Source: Elephas maximus indicus
Taxonomy: Eukaryota; Chordata; Mammalia; Proboscidea; Elephantidae
Length of the DNA: 64,000 nucleotides
Direction: 5' to 3'
Assembly (NCBI RefSeq): GCF_024166365.1
Contig: NC_064824.1
Coordinates: 46,476,608 to 46,540,607, forward strand
The notes below the pieces were generated by a model. It did no database searches. It was not told the origin of the DNA and worked only from the letters and a program-made list of their open reading frames with translations. Positions within the stretch are counted from its first letter, which is position 1. Each line of letters begins with the position of its first letter. A program made the position numbers and the translations under genes. Of this stretch, positions 1 to 10,980 are shown piece after piece.

Positions 1-195
1 TGGTTGAATGGACATGGGAAATCTGGGGTGGAAAGGAGAAGTGTGCTGTCATAGAGCAACTAGGGTCACATAATAATGTAGGTATAAGTATTTGTATAAC
101 AAACTAACTTGAATGGTAAACTTTCACTTAAAGCACAATTTAAAAAAGCAAAAATTTTGACTAAAAAGAAAATTAATACATAATTGGATTACCCT

Positions 196-222
196 TTAAT
201 CGACTCGACAGCAACAGGGTAA
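196..222 (+). repeat. Orphan AfroSINE/RTE tail fragment
   Basis: A short piece matches the common 3' end of the AfroSINEs (aatcgactcgacagcaacag) with no SINE body before it. It lies directly beside the AT palindrome. It may be a highly 5'-truncated insertion or a remnant. Confidence 0.4.
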
Positions 223-278
223 TATTATAGTGGGGTTTATAATTATAATATTATATAATATAATATTATAGTGGATTT
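222..278. repeat. AT-rich palindromic tract
   Basis: The segment is almost entirely A and T. It contains the self-complementary core ataatattatataatataa, flanked by two copies of taatattatagtgg. It could extrude a cruciform. The origin is probably expansion of a simple repeat. Confidence 0.6.
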
Positions 279-654
279 TTTTTTCTTTGATGATTCACAA
301 AGAAACAGCAATAAAAAATGAAACTGAATGTGGGTGTGTTCAGTTTATAAAAATTCACTGAGATGTATACCTAGGATTTATGTCCTTCTCTGTTTATTGA
401 TTTCAATAAAAAGTTTACTTAAGAATTGCAGAAAAAAAAGAGTACATGGGATCACTCTGTATTATTTCTTACAAATACATGTGACTTCACAGATATCTCA
501 AATATATATATATATAAAAGAACAAAAAACCAAGCAAACCAACAAAATTGAACGAGTTAAAAAAATAAATGTCAATATTGCCACGGTTGAGATAACCCAA
601 TCTAGAAGGAAAGCCACATGTCAAATTAGGACACTAAGAAGCACTGTGGAAACC

Positions 655-1730
655 TGGAAACAGAAAAGATGAATGCTGACCTGGTTGGGAGGAAAGTCAA
701 GGAAGGTTTTGCAGCATTAGTCAAGTTAGAATTGAGCCTTGAAGATTATCAGAGCTCTATAGAGCAGAAAATAGGAAAAAGCATTCCACACCAAGTTGAG
801 GATGCACAAAAATTTTTTGTTGTGAAGAATAGTTAAAAGTTCAATGTAAGGTGTCTCAAAGTACATAGTGGGCAATGATGAGGTAGCTTGGGGCCTAGAT
901 CAAGGAGAGCCTTAAGTAGTAAGTGCTGTATTTCAAATGCCAGACTTTGGACTAATAATGTCATTGATGATCTACAGTGAAGTACAATTACTCTTGACAC
1001 AGCGTCAGGAGCAGGAAGGGAGCAATGGCTTACCTTTCTAGCCACCCTGGAAGGCCAAATAAACCTAGCAATGCAGCAGTCAGAGCTCCTTGACATTCCG
1101 ACATTATTGCTGCTTTTATAGGCAGTGAGTGGCGGGATCTCACCTTTGCTTCAGTAAGATACATTGGTGGTTGTCATTAGAAAGGAGAGGGATCAGAGGC
1201 CAAGAGCAGGAAATGGTAAAGGCCAGAATTGGGGGAATGAAAAGTGGAATAGAGGAGAATAGATGATTATGGGAGACATTTTATGGTACCTGGAGACTTC
1301 TGGATTGGGTAGAAAATCTGAGCTGATTCCAAGTTTTCTAGTCCAAGTTTTCAGGAAAATGGAAGTGCCATAAACTGAGATAAGAGCCCAGGAAGATGGA
1401 TACATGCACGTGACAGGGAGGTGGTATGTTTGGTTTGACGCACATTGACCGTGAGGTGCTGCTGGTGACATCCAGGAAATAGATAGAAATTTGTTTCTGT
1501 AGCTCAGGAGAGAGAATCAGACTGGAGATGTGGCATAGGAGGTTTGGGTGAGGTCACTCTCTCAGAGTATATAGAGTGAGAAGAGGGTCAAGGACAGAAC
1601 ATGGGAGAATATTGACATTCAAGCCAGGGAAACTGTCTGAAGAGAAGAGGCCAGAGGTACAAGAGAAAAACTAGAACACGAAACTGCAAAGTCAAGGATG
1701 GGAAAATTCACAATGTGATTATGAGTAGTG
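655..1730 (-). mobile_element. L2 LINE remnants (antisense)
   Basis: Segments such as those around 680-760, 860-960, 1195-1440 and 1555-1700 read as the reverse complement of L2 coding and 3' sequence, seen by comparison with my memory of the L2 consensus. They are heavily diverged and have no open reading frame. The boundary with the following RTE derivative is sharp near 1733. Confidence 0.5.
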
Positions 1731-1734
1731 TAGT

Positions 1735-2126
1735 CCCTTGCCACCACACATCTGTCATCTTGTACTGTGGTGGCTTGCATGTTGCTACGATGCTAGAAGC
1801 TGTGCCGTTGGTATTTTAAATAGCAGGGCCACCCATGGTGGACAGGTTTCAGCGGAGCTTTCAGTCTAAGACAGACCAGAAAGGCCTGACAGCCTACTTC
1901 TGAAAATTAGCCAATGAAAACGCTGTGGATCACAATAGAATACTGCCTGATATAGTGTAGAAGATCAGCTCCCCAGGTTGAAAGGCCCTCAAAACACAGT
2001 GGCCACAACAGCAGACTCTAGGGTACCAAGAGTTGTGAAGAAGGGGTAGGACTGGGCAATGTTTCCTTCTGTTATACATGCGATTGCCATGAGTCAGAGC
2101 CTACTCAATGGCAACTAACAACAGAG
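1735..2126 (+). mobile_element. Internally deleted RTE derivative (5' UTR joined to 3' tail)
   Basis: The first part (about 1745-1995) aligns with the 5' UTR of the full RTE at 58541-58800. Shared blocks are the opening catctgtca, then gatgctagaagctgtgcc, cagggccacccatgg and gatatagtg. The rest (about 1996-2126) aligns with the RTE 3' end (61636-61760), including ggactgggcaatgtttcc and a tail ending tggcaactaacaaca. The whole coding region, roughly 2.8 kb, is missing. The element has no protein capacity and presumably depended on RTE enzymes in trans. A second copy with the same architecture lies at 50155-50450. Confidence 0.75.
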
Positions 2127-4281
2127 ACCCGTGCTACTAAGAGTTCCTGTAGGGTCAGACGTGAGGAAAGGCCTTGAGTTTGACCCTTGAGTTAAAGTCA
2201 TTGTAGATGACGATTTGGAGGTAGCACAGCAGGATGGGAAGGGCTGAGTATACAGCAAGGAATTGGGGCAGTGAGTGTGCAGGTTTTATTTTTCAATGTA
2301 ATTTGTAACGTTATTATTAAAATTATTTCCCCCCACTAATTGTCTTGCACCTGGTCACTTGTATCCCAGCATCACTTCAATCGTTATATATGTTTGTAAG
2401 AAACCAAAAGTGACAGAGCCACAGAGAATAACCAAGTGTCAAGAAAACTTTTTACCATAGAGGTGGTTGTTTTTGGTGTATAGTTTTAAATCGAGTCATT
2501 TTATGTAGATTTTGTTTAAATACAGTTCCAGTTATTAGAAACTGGGTATTGGTGGATAAATGTAAATTGACATTTTAGCTTTGAGGCTTTTTTTTCTTTT
2601 TTAAATTAAAGAACTAAGTTTTGGAATATGTGTATGTCTGAATTTCATAAAAATTAAATTTTGTGTTTTTCAGTAGTCAATTCAGCTCTTTCCCAGTGCC
2701 AATTTTGCGTTGTGCACCCATGAGTCTTAGAGTAAAAGACTGGTTTCACAACCTCTAGGGATATCATGCAGTGGCAGAATATGAGATTTTTGAGGCCGAA
2801 ACTAACCTGGTAGAAATTCAAATCCATCTTTTATCTTTTAGATAAAAGCCTTTGAAATCCTTTTAGTGTGAAGTTATCAGCAGGGTTGATTCTCATATAA
2901 CCTCATTACTAACTCAGGGATTATTCAGAATGCATGGAGAGCAATGCTGGTGGCTTAACTCGGTTTTTATCAACGCTACAGCCCAGTAATAAGCCACAGG
3001 AGGTCCACCTCATTCTGCTTGGGAGTCTATCTTCTCCGTTCCCCCCTTGGAGATCACAGTACATATGCAAGGCTCTCATAAGTGTGCAGTAAAAGAAACC
3101 CGTTTTACTTTATTTGAGCATTTCCAAAACTTATTTAACCACAAAACTTTCTTTCCACATTAACATTTCATAATCCACCTACGGGCTTTGTAAGATAAAA
3201 GGTGGGATGGAGACTTGTGAGGGATTGATGTTTCAGAAGTAAGGGCTCTACTGCTGGAAGGATAGGGTGTTCTCAATATGTCTTTGTTATATGGATTGGA
3301 CTTGGAGAAGCGTAAGAAAAAAACCTCACCCAGCCACATCACTGACCTCCACCCCCGCCAAGAACAGCAAGAACTGGTACCAGAGCTGTGCATATTTTCT
3401 GAAAAGATGTTTTCATCAGTTGTTGCCTTTACTTTCATTCAATGGTATAAGCTCCTCACTAATAAATCAGTGAGTCTGTTATTGACTGAAAAGTAAGAAC
3501 AGAAAGTAGTTGTGTCAAGTTCAACAATTGTTATTTTAAGGCTTATTTAAAACAAGATAATGCACTACTTGGAAGGCAAGTCTAATTTCCCAAACTGAAA
3601 CCATGTGGTGATTTACTTGTTCTATAAACCTGTGATCTTATCTGCTCAGGTTTACATTTGGAGCAATAAAATGGCTGGCAGCTGCTTCGGGTTGTCTGCA
3701 TGAAGAGGAGACAGGAGATAAGAACATTCCTGTTTTTATTGCTGCCTTAAACATTTGAAGATGGGGTGGGGATGGAAAAAGGGTACTTATTATAGCCATA
3801 AATGCCCATCGAGTCTGATACCAAAGAAGTAAACCAGTCCTCTTTGGAGAGTGTGTTAAATTTCTCTGGCCTCTGGCCTCCATTTGTCAAACCTGCCAAA
3901 GGCTCAAAAAAAAATCATCAGAGGAGAGCTGCCACCTTTTCCTCACAAAAACAATCACTCCAGTTTGAAACTGTTTGGGGGCTCTGGGAGAATCATCGCC
4001 GGGTGCAAACTTTCAAGTTTTCTTGTGTGTTCATTGGAGGACCTTCCTTACCTCACTCCCATTGAGCTCCTTAGCAAGCGAGGGACTGCCTTGACCTGAT
4101 TCCTGCTGACAAAATTCTGACAGGGTAGATACGGGATGGCATTTAGGGGGAGGGCATTGCCACAGACTCTGCCCGGTCATACCGACCAGTAGTGTCACCA
4201 CTGGGAAGGTTGCTGCCTTCAGGAAGACTTAGTCGGAAGCCATTCAGGATTCCTGTCAGGTAAGAGTGTCTAAGAAGTTTA

Positions 4282-4484
4282 CTACCCACCCAGCCCCCAA
4301 AAACCGTTTGCTGTTTAGTTGACTCTGAGTCATGGCAACAGGGCAGCCCCATGTGTGTCAGCGTAGAACTGTGCTCCATAGGGTTTTCGATGGCTGATTT
4401 TTCAGAAGTAGATCACCAGGCCTTTCTTCTGAAGTACTTCCGGGTGGACTCGAACCATTAACCCTTTGTACCACCCTTGGACTC
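4282..4484 (-). mobile_element. AfroSINE, long tRNA-Asn type
   Basis: Minus-strand copy with the RTE-like tail at the left and the degenerate tRNA head (ending ggactcc) at the right. It is flanked by perfect 12 bp target-site duplications ctaagaagttta at 4270-4281 and 4485-4496. It is intronic in LYPD6. Confidence 0.88.
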
Positions 4485-5709
4485 CTAAGAAGTTTATTAA
4501 AACCCTTGAATTTTCATGACTCTCAAAATGTATCAATGTGGTCTGTATCGAGGCCTAAAGTTCTTAGGCATTCTTCTTTGGATATCACTACTCAAGTTAA
4601 TAGCTGCCAAAATCATGACAGAATCTGGTGGGGGGGATTTTTATTGCCTAATAAATAACATCATAGAAGGTCATAATTCCATATTAGCCACTAAATTGCT
4701 AAAATGTATAAAACATGCAAAGTTGGGTTCAAGATATGGATGAAAAACAGCTCAGTGACATTTCCTAAGAATTATTCATTTTCTCTCTTAATGTGAAAAT
4801 GGAGCGGGAACATTCTCCTAAATCCCAAGCTTAGAAGGCTGAACGCTGCCTGGAGGCCTTAGAAAATTACATGCACAACGTCATTTTTCTTTAGTTTTTA
4901 AATTAAAAATTAGAAAATTCTCTACAGAATTTTGGAAGAAATCACAAGTGTTCAGACCACATAAGACTTAGAGGGACCTCTAGGGACCCCCATCACGGTC
5001 TTCATCTGCCATCATGTAGAAAGACGCTGAAGTCATGTTAGGGAGAGAAGAGGCTCCTTGATTCTGGAAAGCCTTCATTGTTAGTTTAACCTTCTTCTGC
5101 AGTGAATTCTAAGATGCAGCTATGCTTATTGGCAAGAAGTTTTTATTTTTGGATACAGTGATTTTCTGCAGACAAAATGAATCTATTTTCAATTGTTCTG
5201 CCCTTAATTGGGAATAGCTGTTTCTCCCAAATAAACAAACAATAACAACAGACACACACACCAGCCTTTGCTGTGGTCCTTTATCTCCTTGACAATCAGT
5301 CACCTGACAAACTTCTTTAACTTTTTCACCCTTTCAGGTCCCTGAAAATTGTTCTGAATCTCAGAACCTAAACCATTCCACCAAACCCGTCATTTCCAAA
5401 AAGAAACATCAGTACAGTGGCAAAATGAGTTAAAAGTCAGAGAGAGATACTACTGTGTGTCCATTTATTGTGATTAGGATGGACAGAGAGACAAATACTC
5501 TTCTGAATGCTGTCCTCATTCCACTGCAAAGTGGATCTTGCAAAGGAGATCTTTGGAATTGGACATAAACTTGACCCCGTATACATCCCATGTGCTGCTG
5601 GATCCTTCCAGGAGTTGTAGTGTTGACATCCCTGTTGTTTTCCTTTTAGGCAAGTTGGACTAACATTTTCCATCTCAAATAAAAAAAAATTTTTTTTCTC
5701 TGTTGACAG

Positions 5710-5840
5710 AGACCAGATACTGCTACACTCAGCACATAATGGAAGTCACAGGAAACAGCATCTCTGTCACCAAACGCTGTGTACCGCTGGAAGAGTGCTT
5801 GTCCACTGGCTGCAGAGACGCCGAGCATGAAGGCCACAAG
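5710..5840 (+). CDS. LYPD6: LYPD6 Ly6/uPAR-domain exon (penultimate coding exon)
   Basis: LYPD6 is a GPI-anchored Ly6/uPAR protein of the plasma membrane, described in the literature as a Wnt/LRP6 co-factor and a modulator of nicotinic receptors. The exon follows a pyrimidine-rich acceptor ending in gttgacag (5702-5709). It opens with the last two bases of a Glu codon, then reads [12 protein letters not shown] and continues through [14 protein letters not shown] to EGHK. The cysteines fit the middle of the three-finger Ly6 fold. The length is 131 bp (2 + 43 codons), so it leaves phase 0. The donor is AAG followed by gtctgg at 5841, which is a weak match beyond the GT. There are no stops or frameshifts. 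The product name rests on my memory of human LYPD6; the paralogue LYPD6B is the main alternative but differs in the C-terminal exon. Confidence 0.93.
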
Positions 5841-6784
5841 GTCTGGGAAACAAAGCAAGTGACTGGTACATCCTAGTCAGCCTTTCTTCACTTTTGATGC
5901 CTGCCAGTGCCATGAGCAAAGTCTCGCTCCCCGATGCAGGCTGGCTTTTGACTGTCTTTATACCATATGAAAAGATGCTTCCTCTCCTGTTTGCTCTAAA
6001 AGTATATAAATTTACACCAGAGCATAGGACAACTGATGTAAATTTTGTAAACACATGCGAAGAAGGTAACGAAAATTATAGTACATCCTTTCTTCACCCA
6101 GAAAAAAGGAATAAAGGTACTAGAAGAAAGAGGAGCAAGGAGCCAATTGTGTGCATCCTGGGAAAGCATTGCAGAGGTACCAGCAACTCCTGCAGCTCAG
6201 GATGGCCCAGGCAATGTAGCTTTAGAACTTTCTGTGAAGTGGGGGCTCAGGACTTTGTCAGGTTGCTGACTTGGGGAAAGCATCTGGAGGCTCCTGAGTC
6301 ATTTGAGGAGGTAACAGGACCATCTTCTTGTGGGTTGTTCCCCTCAAACTTCTTCTGGTGTATGTACACAGATGCACTCCGTGCAAAATGAACTTTGAGG
6401 GCACCCCTGAAGGAGAATACAAAGAACCAGAGAAAGGCCCTCTGACTCATGATTGGAGGGGGAAATTCAGCTGTTGCTCCTGCGGGTGCCTCGGAGCTAG
6501 CTGTGTGTATGATCTTTTATATCAGGCCTTGGTCTTTATGTAGAGTCTGCCCACTTCACCACATCAGGCTGCCTTCCTGGTGGTTGGAGCAACTCCCACT
6601 CTCAGTACCTTGGAATAACACTGTCAGCAGAGGCTAAGTCTTAAGAAAACAAAAACCTAATTTTCAAGCAACATCATAAATATACTGAGAATTAACTTCT
6701 AAAATATGATCTGCTTGCTTGTTCCTGGTTTGAAATAGGAAGAGTAAAACCCAGGGCTTTCCCTGAACCTCCAGCAAGCTATGC

Positions 6785-6945
6785 TTGGCTCTCAGGCATT
6801 ACTCTATGTACTTCACCAGGGAGGAAACTGAGGATCAGAGAGGTTATTTCCTGTGCTGAGGTCACACAGCTACTAAGTGACAGAGACAGAACCCAAACTC
6901 CTGACCTTCAATCTGTCTGTTCAATGTTACACTGTCTTCCTAGCC
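6785..6945 (+). repeat. MIR SINE fragment
   Basis: Contains the MIR core and 3' part: ggaaactgaggatcagagag, then gtcacacagctactaagtg and cccaaactcctgacc. It is old and diverged, in the last intron of LYPD6. Confidence 0.75.
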
Positions 6946-7007
6946 AGTGTCAACTGTGACCACAGACTCAAATCCTGCAGGACAATGACAATGATCTGTT
7001 ATAGAGC

Positions 7008-7145
7008 TTGTCAAACTTTACTGTGCATATGAACCCCCGCTGGGGATTTTGTTAAAATGCAGATTCTAATTCTGTAGGTCTGGGGTGGGGCTTGAGATTT
7101 TCTATTTCTGACAAGCTCCCAACTGCTACCAAAACTGGCGTCTGT
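7008..7145 (+). repeat. MER5-like hAT DNA transposon fragment
   Basis: The run ttgttaaaatgcagattct, the block taggtctggggtggggc and gacaagctccc match the non-autonomous hAT-Charlie family MER5A. The terminal repeats are eroded. Confidence 0.65.
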
Positions 7146-7193
7146 AGCCTACACGTTTGGGTTTATTTCTTTACTGTGGTCCATGAGTAAAGC

Positions 7194-7368
7194 AGTATGG
7201 TGCAAATGGTTTGAGTCTGTCCAGAGGCACCTTGGAAGAAAGGCCTGGCAATCTACTTCTGAACAATCACAAAAAAACCCCACTATCACAGCCATTGAAA
7301 ATCCTATGGGGCACAGTTCTACTCTGACACACATGGGGTCGCTGTGAGTCAGAATCTATTCAACAACA
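7194..7368 (+). mobile_element. AfroSINE, long tRNA-Asn type, head deleted
   Basis: The body (ccttggaagaaaggcctggc, then the shared tail cacatggggtcgctgtgagt) is intact. In the tRNA head, the stretch between box A (ggtgcaaatggttt) and the B-box end has been lost, leaving gagtctgtccagaggc. It lies in the last LYPD6 intron. Confidence 0.8.
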
Positions 7369-7909
7369 CCTTATAGCTAGTAACTGCGTAAATGAAAACC
7401 CTTTAAACTTAAACTCAGTCATGAGATTGGAGATAATTAGGCCAACAGTTCTAACGAAAGTGAATATTCAAATTTAAATTATCTGGCTGGTTGGCACCTG
7501 ATTCTCACTGTTGAAACTTGGCAAATGAAAGTTTTTCAATTTAAGTTTCCTTTTTAAGTGGTCAGAAAGAACCTATTTTAAAAGGTAGGGCAAGTATTAT
7601 AATCCCCATTTCACAGATGGAGTCTTTGAGGCCTAGGAAGATTGTGACACTTTGTAGAAACCACATGGTGGGGTTGCCAAAAAGAGAACCCTTGAAGTTC
7701 AGTCTAGGGAGTTTTCATTTTGACTTTGTTGCTTCCAGATAAAATAGCATCCCACTGCCCCCCAAATGCAGGGTTGACATCTCCTTTGTCAAACAGATAA
7801 TTTTCATTTGAATCTTGCTGTGAGGGAGATGGTCCCTTTAAGAACTCCTTCCTCCTTCCAAAACCTGCCTGCTTCTCATCACCCTTCTTTTTCTCTTCCT
7901 TTCTTTTAG

Positions 7910-8077
7910 GTCTGCACTTCCTGCTGTGAAGGCAATATCTGTAACTTGCCACTCCCCCGAAATGAAACTGATGCCACTTTTGCCACAACATCACCCATAA
8001 ATCAGACAAATGGGTATCCGCACTGCATGTCAGTGATAGTATCCTGCTTGTGGGTATGGTTGGGACTCACGTTATAG
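7910..8077 (+). CDS. LYPD6: LYPD6 terminal coding exon (last Ly6 cysteines and GPI signal)
   Basis: The 55 codons plus TAG read [16 protein letters not shown], then a Thr/Asn-rich stalk, then a hydrophobic tail [24 protein letters not shown] is the hallmark C-terminal Ly6 motif, with the CN dipeptide closing the three-finger fold. Two N-glycosylation sequons are present, NET and NQT. The hydrophobic C-terminus without a following charged segment is a GPI-attachment signal. The omega site is probably in the small-residue stalk just before it, which is inference. The acceptor is ttcttttag (7901-7909) and the frame matches the upstream exon exactly (phase 0). No disabling change is seen, so the gene looks functional. 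The C-terminal sequence favours LYPD6 over LYPD6B. Confidence 0.95.
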   Translation, partial: VCTSCCEGNICNLPLPRNETDATFATTSPINQTNGYPHCMSVIVSCLWVWLGLTL

Positions 8078-9835
8078 CAGCTCCAGGGCGCCGTGTATAG
8101 TAGCCATCCAAGGGAATCTCACTGGTCCATATTCATGCATGAGTCATTGGCCTGACAGTAGTTACATGTGAGAGACCACAACACTTAAGGATGTCTTCAC
8201 AGCTGAGTATTACCACTTACCATTAGGAACAACCCTTGCTTCAGTATGGTCATTTTGAGTCTAACCAAAACCCCATCAAACCCAGCCTACCGCCCGTACA
8301 GACCCTGAGTTCTAAACCACAGGCCTTTGTTTATGCTCCAGGAAACAGTTATGTATTTATTGAGATCTGGGGTTCTTCATTTGGAATACGTGCATGAGCT
8401 GCAGAGGGGCCTGGGATCCTCTGAGATGCTAGGTGCTATGTTATATGGACATGCATAGATGTATGTTTTTCAGGACAAAGATAAAGAACCATTGGTTTTC
8501 ATACAATCATGAATTCACTTACAGCTTTAGAATTTTAAAATGATTTTTCCAAAATGGATGGACTCTTTCCTTGGAGATGCTGATTGAGTCCCTGGAAGAT
8601 AGTAAGCAGTTTGTCCAATTTATTTTCCCCACCGTTCTTCTTCCAATGGTGAGATTGATATTTCTTCTGCTCTATGTGGGAGATAAAAGATAATCATAGA
8701 AGTCTACTGTATGGTTGAGCAGTGGCTGCAGAAGGATTTTCCTCAACATAATGGAATCCATAAAGTGGCTAGGTTGATCCCTTTATATAATTGGTGAGAG
8801 TAGCCTTGACTTGGCAACTGGTTTTGCTCGCTAAGAGACTGGATTCCACCTGAACATTTAGATGTAGCCATCGTTCTAAGAGTCCCAAAGCAGAATATTT
8901 TTTCCAGAGGTGGGGTTTTCTCCAGGCATTGTTAATCTAGACAGAGGGAGGATTTCTGGACTGAAGGGAAGGTGATGTGTGGAGGCTGGTCTTAATTCAA
9001 AAAAGGCACAGTAAGTGGTTCAGCCAGCTTCTTCCTCCATCTGGAGCTTCTGTTACCACAGAGCCTTCCTTCCCTGTTCTAATTCCAAATCCCCAGTGAC
9101 TTTAGGGAAAAGGTTCTGCCTGAATTGTCTTGCAGTTGATAGGGGAAAAAGACATAATATGCTAAGATGAGATGTATGTGGACCTGTGGGAGGATGACGA
9201 TGCTAGTAAGGAGACCCAGTTGACTTCGCAGTGGGCCATTTTTGTTTCTTTTAGATGCTTGCTTTTGAAGTAGATGGTGAAATTTTCACCATCCTTCCTA
9301 TTTTTTTTTTTTTTTGGCACCTCAAGTTACTATTTTTTTTCTTCTTCCTTGTAAATCATTTATACAATATTTATTTTTATATGGCATACTAGAAACTAAA
9401 ATATATTGTAAAAAATTCTTTATTCTGAACAAGACGATCAAATTGGAATACTTATTTTCAGCAGTGGTAGAGCTTGTAATATATGTTTGTTGAAAGTTAT
9501 CTATAATACTAGCACCAGTGTTGAAAAAAGTTAACTTATATCATGAGTGAGAGTAATGTGTTTGCCTTGAGGTTTTTGTTCATGGTTTCCTCAGTGGTGG
9601 TGTTCTAGAAGTATTCAGGTGGTGATCATCACTGGTATGAGTTTCTGTATAGGGTTATGCAGCATGTATACATGAATCTCAGAAGAGCCATTGCTGAGGA
9701 AGAGGCCAGTGTTGCCAGGCTTCATCTGCCCTGTATAGGAAAATGTCTCTGGCTCATAAAATGAGACCTTCTCAGGGACTAAATATGAATTGACATTGGT
9801 ACCTCTGATACAGAATAATCTAAATTGCATCAAAG

Positions 9836-9866
9836 AAAATTTTATTTTATTAAATAAAATAAAATA
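9836..9866. repeat. A/T tract with flanking direct repeats
   Basis: The tract ttttattttattaaataaaa and its continuation is bordered on each side by aaattgcatca (starting at about 9823 and 9866). The flanking repeat suggests replication slippage or a minimal retroposed A/T tail inside the UTR. It supplies several AATAAA hexamers. Confidence 0.5.
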
Positions 9867-9956
9867 AATTGCATCAGACAGCCTTAATTCAGAGGTTGGT
9901 AGGCATATTAATATGTTGTTTTAATGGGGGATGGGGAGTAGAGGGAGAGAAAGCAA

Positions 9957-10110
9957 GACATTTATGAAGCACCTCCTATGTGCCAGGCACTACGCTAAGC
10001 ACTTTATGTAGGTTAGGTCATATAGTTCCCACAAGAACCCTCTGAGGAATATTACTACTATTTATGCTTTACAGATGAAGGTACTGAGGCTCATAGAAGC
10101 TCAATAACAT
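9957..10110 (+). repeat. MIR SINE inside the LYPD6 3' UTR
   Basis: The text tgtgccaggcactacgctaa, then ttacagatgaaggtactgag, is textbook MIR. It is an old insertion exapted passively into the transcript. Confidence 0.85.
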
Positions 10111-10923
10111 GAAACCTTTTCCTTCAGATTTAGGTTATGTGGGACAAGGTGGGGTTGAAGAGGAAGAGAAGGTGGAATTAGCATCCCTAGGAAAGCTTCC
10201 AGGCCTGACTTCATGGGAATTTGTCCATCTTACCATGTGGAGTTTATCTAGTCCTGCTTCTGCAGGATGCCCTTTATGTGTGTCCCCAGGTGATATTTTT
10301 TCTTTGGGGGCTCAGGGGATGGCTTCCTCATTCATCTCTCTTGCTAAAAGATGAGACAGGTTGATCCTGCATCTCAAGATGCTACAAGATGTAATGAAAT
10401 TTCGATGTTGTACATGTCTACAAGTACCAATTTCATGCATGGCCATTCTCCATTAGCATCTTCCAAGTACTGCATGCTATTTGAATAACAGACAAAATCC
10501 AAATGTTGGTTCTTAATGAGAAAGAGACCCCACCAAAGCCTCCCTGGCCATGTGCAGGGAGTCAGTTGACAATGGTGTGGATTCATTCATCACCCATTTC
10601 TGCGCCCATTACTGCAGACTGCACAAATGTTGCTGCGAGTATCCAGTGGGTCTTCCAGAATGGTTTGTGTTTAATTCTCTCTCAAGAAAGTGGTTTATTT
10701 GCCATCCCTGGCCTCAATGAGCCAAGAGGGATGTTGATATGGAAGGCCAAGGACAGGTCAGCCATCTAACCTATCAACCACATTTAACCTCCAGTTAAGT
10801 CCCACGTTGATGGAGTCTTGAAGTGCAAAGAGCAGCGATGTGTATATTAACCTCTGTACCACATATTTATTTTTCGACTCCCCATCGCATTTTCATGTCA
10901 TTAGGAGATTAATGCCTAAATTT

Positions 10924-10949
10924 TGTAAATATTGTACATTTTGTAAATC
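10924..10949 (+). promoter_or_regulatory. Paired Pumilio-type elements in the LYPD6 3' UTR
   Basis: TGTAAATA at 10924-10931 matches the Pumilio recognition element UGUANAUA, and a near match, TGTAAATC, lies at 10942-10949. Both sit immediately upstream of the AATAAA. PUM proteins repress or destabilise mRNAs through such sites. The match is by eye only. Confidence 0.45.
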
Positions 10950-10953
10950 AATG

Positions 10954-10959
10954 AATAAA
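10954..10959 (+). promoter_or_regulatory. Polyadenylation signal AATAAA (LYPD6 distal end)
   Basis: A canonical hexamer lies within atgaataaagg, at the end of a long transcript-sense UTR in a locally AT-rich context that looks like a conserved 3' terminus. It is the best candidate for the distal LYPD6 polyadenylation site. Confidence 0.65.
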
Positions 10960-10980
10960 GGTTTTAAGTGTATCTCACCA

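Larger units (their letters stand above)
1..5709 (+). other. LYPD6: LYPD6 intron (3' part)
   Basis: This stretch precedes the acceptor of the Ly6-domain exon, so it is the 3' portion of a LYPD6 intron. I searched it by eye for the preceding exon (start of the Ly6 domain) and did not find it. It holds an AT-rich palindromic tract near 222-278, antisense L2 remnants (about 655-1730), an RTE deletion derivative (1735-2126) and one AfroSINE (4282-4484). The remaining stretches, roughly 279-655, 2127-4269 and 4497-5690, show no recognisable gene or repeat beyond ordinary AT-rich intronic sequence. Confidence 0.8.
5841..7909 (+). other. LYPD6: LYPD6 last intron
   Basis: This 2,069 bp intron has a GT start (5841) and a pyrimidine tract plus AG end (ttcttttag, 7901-7909). 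It is phase 0, between Lys and Val codons. It contains a MIR (about 6785-6945), a MER5-like hAT fragment (about 7008-7145) and a long-type AfroSINE with a deleted tRNA head (7194-7368). An open frame at 5894-6391 is intronic and matches no family I know. Confidence 0.88.
8078..10980 (+). other. LYPD6: LYPD6 3' UTR
   Basis: Inferred from the stop at 8077 to the first convincing end signal, about 2.9 kb downstream. AATAAA at 10954-10959 is followed by a GT-containing segment, and cleavage is expected about 15-25 bases later. Shorter isoforms may use the AATAAA run near 9853-9863. The UTR contains an ancient MIR (about 9957-10110), an A/T-only tract at 9836-9866 and AU-rich ATTTA elements just before the end. 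The exact 3' end is not proven by sequence alone. Confidence 0.65.

Noticed and set aside
5894-6391. 165-codon open frame on + strand after the LYPD6 Ly6 exon
   Set aside because: It lies wholly in the intron defined by two good exons, has no recognisable domain, and no splice context ties it to the gene.
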